From Aquabacterium sp029268225 (GTDB taxonomy: Bacteria; Pseudomonadota; Gammaproteobacteria; Burkholderiales; Burkholderiaceae_C): a DNA stretch of 64,000 bases. A program made the position numbers and the translations under genes. The stretch lies in contig NZ_JBBEYB010000006.1 in the NCBI RefSeq assembly GCF_037482285.1, forward strand, positions 146,177 through 210,176, written 5' to 3'. The notes beneath the pieces were generated by a model. It had not been told where the DNA came from. It did not search any database and saw nothing but the letters and a program-made list of their open reading frames with translations. Positions 42,596 to 51,495 of this stretch are shown in pieces; within the stretch, counting starts at the first letter, position 1; each line of letters begins with the position of its first letter.

Positions 42596-42622
42596 AAGGG
42601 AGGTGGGCACCCCACCTCCCTT
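42596..42622 (-). other. Strong intercistronic hairpin between fadE and fadB
   Basis: Perfect 12-bp stem AAGGGAGGTGGG (42596-42607) / CCCACCTCCCTT (42611-42622) with a CAC loop, 14 bases after the fadE stop. On the minus strand there is no T-run, so it may be an RNA-stability or attenuating hairpin and not a full terminator. Confidence 0.7.
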
Positions 42623-42636
42623 GAACAGCCTGTTGA

Positions 42637-44427
42637 TTAGAACAGGGCTTCGTCCATTTCCATCAGGGGCTTCAGACCGGCCTTGGCGGTGATCATCGCG
42701 GTTTCGACTTCCGGCACCAGCTTGGCGAAGTAGAAACGGGCGGTGGCCAGCTTGGCGGTGTAGAACTTGTCGCCGGAATCTTGCTTTTCCAGAGCGATCT
42801 TGGCCATGCGGGCAAAGAAGTAGGCGTAGACCATGTGGCCGACCACGCGCAGGTAGTCGACGGCAGCAGCGCCGACTTCGTCGGGGTTCTGCATGCCCTT
42901 CATGCCGATTTCCATCGTGAAGGCTTGCACCTTCTTGCCCAGCTCGCCCAGGGGCACGGTGAACTCTTGCATCGCAGCGTTGTCGGCGTTTTCCTTCACG
43001 AAGGAAGACACCAGCTTGCCGAACTTGGTCAGCTTGGCGCCAGCGTCGCCCAGCACCTTGCGGCCCAACAGGTCCAGCGATTGCACGGTGTTCGTGCCTT
43101 CGTAGATCATGTTGATGCGGGCGTCACGCACGAACTGCTCCATGCCCCACTCGTGGATGAAGCCGTGGCCGCCGAAGACCTGTTGGCAATGCACGGTGGC
43201 CGCCCAGGCGTTGTCGGTGATGAAGGCCTTCACGATCGGGGTCAGCAGGGCGACGATGTCGTCGGATTCCTTGCGAACGGCTTCGTCAGGATGGTTGTGA
43301 GCCTTGTCCAGCTCGATGGCCACGAAGTACACCAGGGCGCGGGCGCCTTCGGCGTAAGCACGGGCGGTCAACAGCATCTTGCGCACGTCGGGGTGCACGA
43401 TGATGGGGTCGGCAGCCAGGTCAGGGCGCTTGGCACCCGACAGGGCACGCATCTGCACGCGGTCCTTGGCGTAGTTGACAGCGTTTTCGTAGGCCACTTG
43501 GGTCAGACCCAGAGACTGGTTGCCCACACCCAGACGGGCGCCGTTCATCATCACGAACATGGCGGGCAGACCGCGGTGGGGCTGGCCCACCAGGGTGCCG
43601 ATGGCACCGTCCAGCACGATCTGGGCCGTGGCGTTGCCATGGATGCCCATCTTGTGCTCCAGGCCACCGCAGTACACGCCGTTGCGAGCACCCAGCGAGC
43701 CGTCGGCGTTCACCAGGAACTTCGGCACGACGAACAAGGAGATGCCCTTCGAACCAGCAGGCGCGTCCGGCAGGCGGGCCAGCACCAGGTGGACGATGTT
43801 GTCGGCCATGTCGTGCTCACCGGCCGAGATGAAGATCTTCTGGCCCGTGATCTTGTAGGTGCCGTCGCCTTGCGGCTCGGCCTTGGTGCGCAGCAGGCCC
43901 AGGTCGGTACCGCAGTGCGGCTCGGTCAGGCACATGGTGCCGGTCCACTCGCCGGAGGTCAGCTTGGGCAGGAAGGTCTTCTTCTGCTCGTCGGAGCCGT
44001 GGGCTTCCAAGCAGGCATGCGCGCCGTGGCTCAGGCCAGGGTACATGGTCCAGGCCTGGTTGGCCGAGTTCAGCATTTCATAGATGGCCTGATTGACCAG
44101 GAGAGGCAGGCCCTGGCCGCCCCACTCCGGATCCGCCGACAGGGCCGACCAGCCGTTTTCGGTGTACTGCTTGTAGGCTTCCTTGAAGCCATCGGGCGTC
44201 TTGACCTCGTGGGTTTCCTTGTTCAGGACGCAGCCTTGGGTGTCGCCCACCAGGTTCAGCGGCGCCAGCACTTCAGAGGCGAACTTGCCGCCCTCTTCCA
44301 GCACGGCATTGACGGTGTCGGCGTCCAGATCACCGTAAGCGGGGATCGTTTTCAGTTCGTCAACAGCGCCCAGCAGTTCGTGGATCACGAATTGCATGTC
44401 GCGCAGAGGGGGGGTGTAAGAAGGCAT
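42637..44427 (-). CDS. Acyl-CoA dehydrogenase (FadE-type)
   Basis: 596 residues, the long ACAD form with a C-terminal extra helical domain. First oxidation of acyl-CoA. FAD/substrate motifs: TMCLTEPHCGTDLGLLRT (quoted in part: TEPHCGTDLG, about 165), KIFISAGEHDMADN (about 200), FGGHGFIHEWGMEQ (about 425) and INMIYEGTNTVQSLDLLGRK (about 450) with the catalytic Glu. GAGGAG precedes the start. Paralogue of 51496-53316. It follows the tetR gene by 70 bases and is probably controlled by it. Confidence 0.92.
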   Translation of the reverse strand: MPSYTPPLRDMQFVIHELLGAVDELKTIPAYGDLDADTVNAVLEEGGKFASEVLAPLNLVGDTQGCVLNKETHEVKTPDGFKEAYKQYTENGWSALSADPEWGGQGLPLLVNQAIYEMLNSANQAWTMYPGLSHGAHACLEAHGSDEQKKTFLPKLTSGEWTGTMCLTEPHCGTDLGLLRTKAEPQGDGTYKITGQKIFISAGEHDMADNIVHLVLARLPDAPAGSKGISLFVVPKFLVNADGSLGARNGVYCGGLEHKMGIHGNATAQIVLDGAIGTLVGQPHRGLPAMFVMMNGARLGVGNQSLGLTQVAYENAVNYAKDRVQMRALSGAKRPDLAADPIIVHPDVRKMLLTARAYAEGARALVYFVAIELDKAHNHPDEAVRKESDDIVALLTPIVKAFITDNAWAATVHCQQVFGGHGFIHEWGMEQFVRDARINMIYEGTNTVQSLDLLGRKVLGDAGAKLTKFGKLVSSFVKENADNAAMQEFTVPLGELGKKVQAFTMEIGMKGMQNPDEVGAAAVDYLRVVGHMVYAYFFARMAKIALEKQDSGDKFYTAKLATARFYFAKLVPEVETAMITAKAGLKPLMEMDEALF

Positions 44428-44497
44428 CGTGAAGCTCCTCGGTCAGAAAGGCACGTTTACAAGAAATACCTGATCTTTAAGCCAGGCGATCGGGGGG

Positions 44498-45205
44498 TCA
44501 AACAGGGGCGGCGCCCAAGGGCACCGCCACAGGTGATGGGACGTGGGACGCCTCTTGCGCGTAGTACTGCACCACACGCTCGAACGCCACACGGGCCCGG
44601 TCCACGGCTCCCGCAGAGCGCAGGAACCGCGCATCATGATGGAGCGAGAGAATCAGGCCGTGGATCTCGAACAGCATTTGCATCGGGTCGGTGTCGGCAC
44701 GCAGGTGGCCCAGGTCAATGGCCTGCTGGATGGCCTTGTTCAAGGCGCCATGCCACAGTAGCACCATGCTGGCGAGGGCGTCGCGCACCGGGCCAGGACG
44801 GTCGTCAAACTCGACCGCCCCGCTGATGTAAATGCAGCCGGAATCGATTTCCGTGGCGACCTTGCTCACCCAATTCTTGATCAGGGCGCGCAAACGCGGC
44901 AGACCGCGAGGCTGACGCATGGCCGGACGGAACACCTCTTCCTCGAACCGTTCATGGTATTCGCGGATGACGGAGATCTGCAACTCCTCGCGGGAACCGA
45001 AGTGCGCGAAGACGCCGGACTTGCTCATGCCGGTGACTTCGGCCAAGGCCCCGATCGACAAACCTTCGATGCCCATCTGAGCCGCCAGGCTCAACGCCGC
45101 ATCCAGGATGGCCGCACGGGTCTGCTGGCCCTTGTGCGCACCGCGCCCACGCTCACGCACGGCCTCATGGGCTGGCTTGGCGTCGGAGGGGGTCACAGTG
45201 GCCAC
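44498..45205 (-). CDS. TetR-family regulator of the fatty-acid operon
   Basis: 235 residues starting with GTG 45205; GAGGA lies 8 bases before it, while an ATG at 45210 is out of frame. The helix-turn-helix region AAILDAALSLAAQMGIEGLSIGALAEVTGMSKSGVFAHFGS (quoted in part: LAEVTGMSKSGVFAHFGS, about residues 48-66) is clear, followed by an alpha-helical ligand domain. First gene of the tetR-fadE-fadB-fadA run. A palindromic site ACGAACGGTCGT (45225-45236) lies 20 bases upstream, so autorepression relieved by acyl-CoA is a natural model (inference). Confidence 0.88.
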   Translation of the reverse strand: MATVTPSDAKPAHEAVRERGRGAHKGQQTRAAILDAALSLAAQMGIEGLSIGALAEVTGMSKSGVFAHFGSREELQISVIREYHERFEEEVFRPAMRQPRGLPRLRALIKNWVSKVATEIDSGCIYISGAVEFDDRPGPVRDALASMVLLWHGALNKAIQQAIDLGHLRADTDPMQMLFEIHGLILSLHHDARFLRSAGAVDRARVAFERVVQYYAQEASHVPSPVAVPLGAAPV

Positions 45206-45224
45206 GGCATTTCCTCAAAATAAA

Positions 45225-45236
45225 ACGAACGGTCGT
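45225..45236. promoter_or_regulatory. Probable TetR operator upstream of the fad operon
   Basis: ACGAACGGTCGT matches its own reverse complement at 10 of 12 positions. The 11-mer CGAACGGTCGT recurs exactly at 51437-51447 before the second acyl-CoA dehydrogenase, which supports a shared regulator. Confidence 0.65.
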
Positions 45237-45388
45237 GCTATTTTGCAGAAAATGATGGCGGCTGTGTGAAGTCCGTGAAAAAAAAGTGGGCACTGTTGGC
45301 TCTTCCCCCCATCCTCGGGGGATGAGGCCTCTTTGCCAACCCCGGGTTGCCCCTTGGTGAGCACCGAGCCGCGCGGCGTACGGGCGGC

Positions 45389-45424
45389 AACATCTTGAGA
45401 ATGTCACACAAGATGTTCTATCCT
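45389..45424 (+). promoter_or_regulatory. Promoter with inverted repeat upstream of the HNH gene
   Basis: TTGAGA (45395-45400) and TATCCT (45419-45424), spaced by 18, make a fair sigma-70 promoter. A perfect 9-bp inverted repeat, AACATCTTG (45389-45397) / CAAGATGTT (45409-45417), overlaps the -35 and spacer and could be an operator. Confidence 0.5.
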
Positions 45425-45453
45425 GTGGCCATCTTCGCCTGAATGAGGGCTGT

Positions 45454-46020
45454 ATGGACGTGCTGCAACTTGACGTGTCAGGTCGTCCGCAGGCCTGGCT
45501 GTCGGCCAGGGATGCGGCACTGCTGTATGCCACCGATGCGGTCGCCTGGACGATTGGCGACCCGTTCACGGTGCTGCGAGGCGGCATCCAGCGGCACTCG
45601 GGCCTGCCCTCACGCCTGCCGCTGCACCCCATCGTCGCGGTGCGGGGCAGCATCCCCAACCGGGCCTGGCGTCAGGAGCCCGCGCTCTCCAACCCCAAGC
45701 TGTTCGCACGTGACCGGCACCTGTGCGCCTACTGCGGCCAGCGTTTTGCCTACGACGATCTCACACGCGAGCACATCGTGCCCACCTCACGCGGCGGGGC
45801 CGACAGCTGGCGCAACTGCATCACCGCTTGCCGCAGCTGCAATGGCCGCAAGGGCAACCGCACGCCGGACGAGCTGAACTGGTCGTTGTATTACCTGCCC
45901 TACGTGCCCAGCTTGCATGAGGACATGATCCTGCGTGGGCGACGCATCCTGGCCGATCAGATGGACTTCCTCCTGGCCAGCGTGCCGCCCCACAGCCGGC
46001 TGCGGCATGCGCTCAGTTGA
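45454..46020 (+). CDS. HNH endonuclease family protein
   Basis: 188 residues. The last two thirds hold an HNH domain: zinc Cys pair CAYCGQ (about residue 91), catalytic EHIVPTSRGGADSWRN (about 108-124, the His of the H-N-H set) and second Cys pair in CRSCNGRKGNRTP (about 131). The N-terminal 75 residues (VSGRPQAWLSARDAALLYAT) are shared by a widespread single-gene bacterial HNH group. No restriction-methylation, intein or phage gene is adjacent, so its DNA target and role are unknown. Confidence 0.85.
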   Translation: MDVLQLDVSGRPQAWLSARDAALLYATDAVAWTIGDPFTVLRGGIQRHSGLPSRLPLHPIVAVRGSIPNRAWRQEPALSNPKLFARDRHLCAYCGQRFAYDDLTREHIVPTSRGGADSWRNCITACRSCNGRKGNRTPDELNWSLYYLPYVPSLHEDMILRGRRILADQMDFLLASVPPHSRLRHALS

Positions 46021-46032
46021 ACCGCGGCAGGG

Positions 46033-47625
46033 TCAGGCTTTGCGCGGACCGGGTTGGCCGCGCTCGATCACGTAGCGGGCCTGGGTGCGCAAGCGGCTAT
46101 CGGCGCGCACCGGGTGGGGCGTGCTGCGAAACTCGCACATCACCTGTCGCGGGGTGATGTCCAGCAGCACATAGCCGCGCTCGTCGCCACGCACGTGCAG
46201 CAAGTCCGGGTTGCTGCGCTTGACCCAGCTGCTCATCAGTTCGCTCAACCCTCTGCTGCTGACCGAGCTGGTCACAATCTCGCTGGCGATGACGGGAGAG
46301 GCCGGATCAGCCGGGTCCAGGCGCAAGTTGGCGGCCACGTGGCGATGCACGTCCCCTCCCAGGCACACCACATCGGGCACGCGGGGCTGGGCAATGGCTT
46401 CGGTCAGGCGCCGGCGTGCCGCCGGATAGGCATCCCAGCCATCGGCATAGAGCAAGGGCCCCAAAGGTGAGCGCAGCACCCCCGGCGAAATCTGAGAGGA
46501 CTGCACGATGAACTTCCAGTCACAGACACTGGCGGCCAGTTGGGCCGCGAGGTCATACCCCTGGCTCTGGCCCAGCATGGTGCGTTCGGGTGCCTGCGCC
46601 GCGTCACACTGCCACAGCAACTTGCCTTGCATGGGGGCGTGGCGCCCTGCGCACACCGGCGGGTCGCGAAACTGCCGGGTGTCCACCGTCATCAGATCCA
46701 CGAGACGGCCCCAGGGATAGCGCCCATGCAAGGGCATGCTGCCCGCGACAGGCGCCCGGTGGGGCGAAAACGGCATGTGCTCGAAATACGCCTGGTATGC
46801 CGCCGCGCGTACGGCCAGAAACGCCTGCGGATCCTTCAGGTCAGGGCTGTGCCGTCCGGTGTAATCGGCAGCGACTTCGTGGTCATCCCACACCATCAGC
46901 CAGGGGTGGGCGGCATGACAGGCACGCAGGTCAGGATCCAGCTTGTAGGACGCGTAATGCCGGCGGTAATCGGCCAAGGTGCGGCGGTGCAGGTCGGGCA
47001 TGACGTGCGGGTGACGGCGCACACGTGCGTACGGCTTGGCCTGCGTGCCGTAAATGTAGTCCCCGACGAAAAGCACCAGATCGACATCACTGGCCGCGAT
47101 TTCGCGGTGCACGGTGTAGAAGCCCGTTTCGTAATGCTGGCACGAGGCCAAAGCCACACGCATGCGGGTGTTGCGCTCGCCGGGATCGGGGGCCGTGCGG
47201 GTGCGCCCCACCGGACTGCGCTGGCCGCCCGCCTCAAAGCGGTAATAGCAAGGCTGCCCCGAAGGCAAGCCCTTCACCTCAACGCGCACACTGTGTGCGG
47301 CCGCCGGATCCGCCACGGCGCTGCCGGTTTGCAGCACGCGGCTGAAACGGGCATCGGATGCCACCTCCCAGCGCACGGGCACGGCCTGCGCAGGCATGCC
47401 GCCATCGGCCTGCAGAGGCAGGGGCGCCAAACGCGTCCAGATCACCACCGAATCAGGGCGCGGCTCGCCACTGGCGACACCGAGGGTGAACACCTCGGCA
47501 GCGGTCTGCCAGCCTCCCTGAGGCGGCTGCTGGCCTCGCGCCTGCGCTTGCTGGGCACACACCTGCTGCCAAGCCAGGGCTGCAGCAAGACGACTGAGAT
47601 GAGAAAACAGGGCACGACGTTGCAT
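46033..47625 (-). CDS. PhoD-type alkaline phosphatase/phosphodiesterase
   Basis: 530 residues from ATG 47625. Twin-arginine-like export signal (QRRALFSHLSRLAAALAW), N-terminal Fn3-like domain (FTLGVASGEPRPDSVVIWTRL), then the PhoD metallophosphatase core: RVALASCQHYETGFYT (about 155), LFVGDYIYGTQ (about 185), MVWDDHEVAADYTG (about 243) and CLGGDVHRHVAAN (about 425). Releases phosphate from phosphodiesters in the periplasm or outside. The gene converges on the HNH gene and diverges from phaM; no Pho box was recognised. Confidence 0.9.
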   Translation of the reverse strand: MQRRALFSHLSRLAAALAWQQVCAQQAQARGQQPPQGGWQTAAEVFTLGVASGEPRPDSVVIWTRLAPLPLQADGGMPAQAVPVRWEVASDARFSRVLQTGSAVADPAAAHSVRVEVKGLPSGQPCYYRFEAGGQRSPVGRTRTAPDPGERNTRMRVALASCQHYETGFYTVHREIAASDVDLVLFVGDYIYGTQAKPYARVRRHPHVMPDLHRRTLADYRRHYASYKLDPDLRACHAAHPWLMVWDDHEVAADYTGRHSPDLKDPQAFLAVRAAAYQAYFEHMPFSPHRAPVAGSMPLHGRYPWGRLVDLMTVDTRQFRDPPVCAGRHAPMQGKLLWQCDAAQAPERTMLGQSQGYDLAAQLAASVCDWKFIVQSSQISPGVLRSPLGPLLYADGWDAYPAARRRLTEAIAQPRVPDVVCLGGDVHRHVAANLRLDPADPASPVIASEIVTSSVSSRGLSELMSSWVKRSNPDLLHVRGDERGYVLLDITPRQVMCEFRSTPHPVRADSRLRTQARYVIERGQPGPRKA

Positions 47626-47723
47626 GAAGGCGCCGATTATGCGATGCCCGCCAGCCGGACTGCCCAAGGCCTCGCCACAAAGGCACAATGAGACTCACCA
47701 CAGGCAACTGAGAGGAGACAGCC

Positions 47724-48455
47724 ATGACCTCGCGACCACACAGCACCGACCCGTCCGGCGCGCCGGCCCCGGAGTCCCACGCCTTTGCAGGCCTGGGCGC
47801 GGGGCTGGGCTTTTTCCAGGACTGGATGAAGGCCGCAGGCGCCGCCCTGCCCGGCCTGTCTGCGCAGGCCAGCACGGCCATGCCTGGCGTACCCGGGGTG
47901 CCCGCCTGGTCCGTGCCCACGCTGGACCCCGAAGAGCTGGACAAGCGCATTCAGGAGCTCAAAACCGTTCAGTTCTGGCTGGAGCAGAACAGCCGAATGA
48001 TCGCCATGACGATCCAGGGACTGGAAGTCCAGAAGATGACCCTGTCGACCCTGCAAGGCATGAACGTCTCGATGGACGCGCTGCGTGACACGCTGAAGGC
48101 CCAGCCCAGTGCGCCCAAAGCTGCTGAAGCCCCCGCAGCCGATGCGCCCGCCGAACCCCAAGCGGAACACGCAGCGCAAGACCTCATCAACCCGATGCGC
48201 TGGTGGGACGCCTTGACGCAACAGTTCTCGCACCTCGCCAGTCAAGCGTCTCAAACCGCCCAGACCATGGGTCAGAGCGTCGAGGCCTCCATGCAGGACA
48301 TGATGGCCAAGGCACAGGCTGCCGCGGCACCGACCACCGGTGAGGCACGCGAGCCAGCCGCCGCGAAGCCCCGAGCCCGCAGCGCCGCCACCAAAACAGC
48401 GGCACGCAAGACCGCTGCGAGCAAGACCGCTCGCAAGACACCGCCCAAAGCCTGA
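47724..48455 (+). CDS. phaM: PHB-granule/nucleoid linker PhaM
   Basis: 243 residues, preceded by GAGAGGA. The conserved core LDPEELDKRIQELKTVQFWLEQN (quoted in part: LDKRIQELKTVQFWLE, about residues 73-90) followed by MIAMTIQGLEVQKMTLSTLQ is the PhaM hallmark; the C-terminus is a Lys/Ala/Thr histone-like tail (AARKTAASKTARKTPPKA) expected to bind DNA. PhaM in Ralstonia activates PHA synthase and attaches granules to the nucleoid. No phaC or phaP gene is in the window. Its stop overlaps the FIST gene start (TGATG). Confidence 0.88.
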   Translation: MTSRPHSTDPSGAPAPESHAFAGLGAGLGFFQDWMKAAGAALPGLSAQASTAMPGVPGVPAWSVPTLDPEELDKRIQELKTVQFWLEQNSRMIAMTIQGLEVQKMTLSTLQGMNVSMDALRDTLKAQPSAPKAAEAPAADAPAEPQAEHAAQDLINPMRWWDALTQQFSHLASQASQTAQTMGQSVEASMQDMMAKAQAAAAPTTGEAREPAAAKPRARSAATKTAARKTAASKTARKTPPKA

Positions 48456-49717
48456 TGCCCTCTGCCGCGCACCCGCTGGGCCTGCGTTGCCTGCATGCCC
48501 ACGCCACCCACCCTCAAGCCGATCTGGCGCTGGAGCTGGTCTGGGCGCAGCTGGCCTCACAAGGCGCACGCGAGCTCGGCGCCACGCTGGGCTGGTGCTA
48601 CCTGAGCGATGCACTGGCCCCCGGCGCTGAGGCGATCATGCGCGGGTTGCGCCAGCACCTGCCCGATGTGGCGTGGGTCGGGGCGGTGGGGGCAGGCGTG
48701 GCCGCCACGGGCGTCGAGTACCTGGGCGACCCCGCTTTGGCGGTGATGCTGTGCAACCTGCCGCGCGACGACTTCCGCATCTTTCACGGCCGCCACCCGC
48801 TTCCCCCGGCACGCCCTTTGAGCCTGCCGCGACAGGGGTGGCATGCGCACGCCGCGCAGGTGCATGCCGATGGGCAAACACCCGACCTCTCCGATCTGCT
48901 CCGGGAGCTGGCCGAACGTACCGACTCAGGCTATCTGTTCGGGGGGCTCAGTGCCGGCCAGGCGCACAGCCTTCACCTGGCCGTCGACCCCCACACCCCG
49001 GATGCGCACCTCACGCCCCACGACCCCGGCGCGCTGGGCCTGTGGCATGGTGGATTGTCTGGCGTGGCATTCCACCCGCGGGTGCGACTGGTTTCGCGGG
49101 TCACTCAGGGATGTGTCCCGATCGGACCACGACGCGAGATCACCGCAGCCGATCGACACCTGGTCTACGAACTGGATGGTCAACCTGCCCTGGCGTGCCT
49201 GATGCAGGACCTGGGCGTGAGCGCCCCACTGCGCTCATCCGAATGGCAACACGAAGCCCTGCCCAAAGTCCGCCTGACACTCGCGGGCGTGACCGAAGCC
49301 GATGAAAACTTGCTCAGCCACGGATCGCACTTTGGCGCCAACAGCCGGGTTCGCCACCTGATCGGCCTGGATCCGGCTCACCAAGGGGTGGCCCTGAGTG
49401 AAGCGGTGGTGCCCGGCATGCAATTGGCATTCTGCCAGCGCGACGCGCACGCGGCCCGACAGGACCTGGTGCGCGCCTGCGCCGAGATTCGCGAAGAGTT
49501 CGACCCGAGTGAGCGCCCTGACAGTCTGCCCGTGGGTGCGATTTACGTGAGCTGCACCGGGCGGGGTGGCCCTCACTTCGGGGGGACTCACGCAGAGTTG
49601 TCCGTCATCGCCCACGCCCTGGGCGACATCCCTCTGGTGGGCTTTTTTGCATCAGGCGAAATCGCTCGCCATCACCTGCATGGCTACACGGGTGTCCTGA
49701 CCGTGCTGGGCGGCTGA
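48455..49717 (+). CDS. FIST-domain sensory protein
   Basis: 420 residues. FIST N domain (about 30-230: GWCYLSDALAPGAEAIM, VAWVGAVGAGVAATG, GYLFGGLSAGQAHS) and FIST C domain (about 235-400: VYELDGQPALACLMQDLG, YVSCTGRGGPHFGG, PLVGFFASGEIA). FIST domains are proposed to bind small ligands such as amino acids; here the domain pair stands alone with no kinase, cyclase or chemotaxis module. Start overlaps the phaM stop by one base, so it is translationally coupled to PhaM. Confidence 0.85.
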   Translation: MPSAAHPLGLRCLHAHATHPQADLALELVWAQLASQGARELGATLGWCYLSDALAPGAEAIMRGLRQHLPDVAWVGAVGAGVAATGVEYLGDPALAVMLCNLPRDDFRIFHGRHPLPPARPLSLPRQGWHAHAAQVHADGQTPDLSDLLRELAERTDSGYLFGGLSAGQAHSLHLAVDPHTPDAHLTPHDPGALGLWHGGLSGVAFHPRVRLVSRVTQGCVPIGPRREITAADRHLVYELDGQPALACLMQDLGVSAPLRSSEWQHEALPKVRLTLAGVTEADENLLSHGSHFGANSRVRHLIGLDPAHQGVALSEAVVPGMQLAFCQRDAHAARQDLVRACAEIREEFDPSERPDSLPVGAIYVSCTGRGGPHFGGTHAELSVIAHALGDIPLVGFFASGEIARHHLHGYTGVLTVLGG

Positions 49718-49932
49718 AACAGACGCATCCTCGCCCACCGCCCCCACAAGCTGGCACATCCTTTCGGGCGGCGCAAGTCAAACCTGACGCGCAACATTCC
49801 CAGGGATCACCCGAGAGGTGTTGTCCTAATCGCGACATTCGTCACGAATTCCTAGACTGCGCCATCCCCAGAGCCAGGACGCATGCACGTCCGCCGGGAC
49901 CCACTCGCTCAGACACCGTTGGAGAGACTCCC

Positions 49933-51246
49933 ATGCGCAAGTTCGCCATCAAAGCCCAGATCCTGGCCCTGGCCAGCCTCCTGCCCATGGCCGCATCAGC
50001 CGGCTACTTCCAATGGGAAGCGGTCGAGTTGCCGGCCAGCAGTGGCGCGGCCTGCGGCGACGGTTCGCCCTACCGCTTCTTCGTCAACAAGACCCCGTTC
50101 AGCACCAAGACCGTGGTCGTGTTCGAAGGCGGCGGCGCCTGCTGGGATCAGAACGCCTGCGCCGGCAAGGGCGAAGGCCCGCTGGGCCTGTCCATCCTGT
50201 CGGCCTCCAATCCCAACGGGGTGCCGGCCGACTACATGACCAATGTGTTCAACATCCTCAACGGCGGCCTCTCTGGCCTGGCCCTGGGTGGTTTGATCAC
50301 CCCGTTCTCGATGCGTCTGCACCCGCTGCAGTCCGTGCAGACGCAAAGCTGGAACATCGTCTACGCCCCCTACTGCACGGGCGATGTACACACCGGTAAC
50401 AAGGTCACCGCCTACACCGATGCCGACCCCAGCAAACCCCGCGTGCAATACCACCGCGGCAGCGTCAACGGCTACGCGATGGCCCAGTGGCTGGGCAAGA
50501 ACTTCAAACAGCCTGCCCAACTGCTGGTGACCGGCTTCTCGGCTGGCGGCGCAGGCTCCACCGCCAACTACAGTTGGCTGCGCACGGCCATGAACCCCAA
50601 GAAGTCGGCCCTGCTGGCGGACTCGGGCCCGCTGTTCCAGGTGAACCGCACCGACAGCCCTGAGGTGTCCCCCTCGGTGCACCTGCACAACAAGATCCGC
50701 AACGTGTGGGGCCTGGACGGCAGCGATGGCCTGGTCACCAAGCTGCTGACGATGTATCCCTACGCCGGCACGGCCGACAACCTGGGCTCGCTGAGCACCG
50801 GCCTGGCCAAGATCTTCCCGCAAGACCGCTTCAACTTCAGCACCTTCCAGCGTGACGGCATCTACTCGGCCTTCTCGTACACCTCCTTCTATCCTGAGAT
50901 CGCTGCCACCGAATCGGGCGTGCCACGCGACACCCTGCTGAACCAGAAGTGGGTGCCTGAGGTGCAGAAGTGGGTGAACGCCATGAAGCCTTACCCCAAC
51001 GTCGGCTACTACGTGCCCTATCAGCGCGACCTGCTGAAGTCGCACACCCTGACCACCCTCACGTTCTCGGGCACGGCCATCAAGGAAGCCAACCATGCCA
51101 GCCTCAAGGTGGTGGTGGACGACCTGATCGACGGCAAGGGCACCCCGATCCGCGCCTACGAAACCCAAAAGAACGAGCAGAACACCAAGACGCCCGGCAC
51201 GTTGGACTCGCTGCTGCAGCCCATCTACAAACTGCTGGGCCTGTAA
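49933..51246 (+). CDS. Secreted pectinacetylesterase/Notum-family serine hydrolase
   Basis: 437 residues with a signal peptide (ILALASLLPMAASA). Family signatures of PF03283: oxyanion motif VVVFEGGGACWDQNACAG (about 55-72), the nucleophile Ser in LLVTGFSAGGAGSTANY (about 200), and NHASLKVVVDDL near the end with a candidate catalytic His (about 385). Such enzymes deacetylate polysaccharides or other O-acyl substrates outside the cell. Four Cys in the N-terminal third could form disulfides. No other pectin genes nearby, so the substrate may be different. Own terminator follows. Confidence 0.82.
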   Translation: MRKFAIKAQILALASLLPMAASAGYFQWEAVELPASSGAACGDGSPYRFFVNKTPFSTKTVVVFEGGGACWDQNACAGKGEGPLGLSILSASNPNGVPADYMTNVFNILNGGLSGLALGGLITPFSMRLHPLQSVQTQSWNIVYAPYCTGDVHTGNKVTAYTDADPSKPRVQYHRGSVNGYAMAQWLGKNFKQPAQLLVTGFSAGGAGSTANYSWLRTAMNPKKSALLADSGPLFQVNRTDSPEVSPSVHLHNKIRNVWGLDGSDGLVTKLLTMYPYAGTADNLGSLSTGLAKIFPQDRFNFSTFQRDGIYSAFSYTSFYPEIAATESGVPRDTLLNQKWVPEVQKWVNAMKPYPNVGYYVPYQRDLLKSHTLTTLTFSGTAIKEANHASLKVVVDDLIDGKGTPIRAYETQKNEQNTKTPGTLDSLLQPIYKLLGL

Positions 51247-51290
51247 AACAGCCCGAATGGGCGCAGGGACCTCCTGCCCCCGCTCTCCTC

Positions 51291-51316
51291 AGCCCCACCT
51301 GCGCGTGGGGCTTTTT
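51291..51316 (+). terminator. Terminator after the secreted esterase gene
   Basis: Perfect 8-bp stem AGCCCCAC (51291-51298) / GTGGGGCT (51305-51312), 6-base loop, and TTTTT. Confidence 0.92.
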
Positions 51317-51420
51317 CATGGCGGTGAACTGCCGCACCCCGGACGCCACAGCCCCACCCAATCGAGGGGGAAACCCCGTCAACATCGGTCCAAACGCCCC
51401 ACAGGCCGACACCCCTGCGG

Positions 51421-51465
51421 TATAAACACGGCAATTCGAACGGTCGTTTGAAAAGGTCGTTCGAA
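51421..51465 (+). promoter_or_regulatory. -10 element and TetR-type operator of the second acyl-CoA dehydrogenase
   Basis: A TATAAA -10-like box (51421-51426) is followed at 51435-51465 by a dense operator: TTCGAACG (51435-51442) and its reverse complement CGTTCGAA (51458-51465), plus two near-identical direct copies GGTCGTTTGAA (51442-51452) and GGTCGTTCGAA (51455-51465) 13 bases apart. It contains the 11-mer CGAACGGTCGT found before the fad operon TetR gene. Confidence 0.65.
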
Positions 51466-51495
51466 ATCCCACAGACCCACATACCGAGGTGACCC

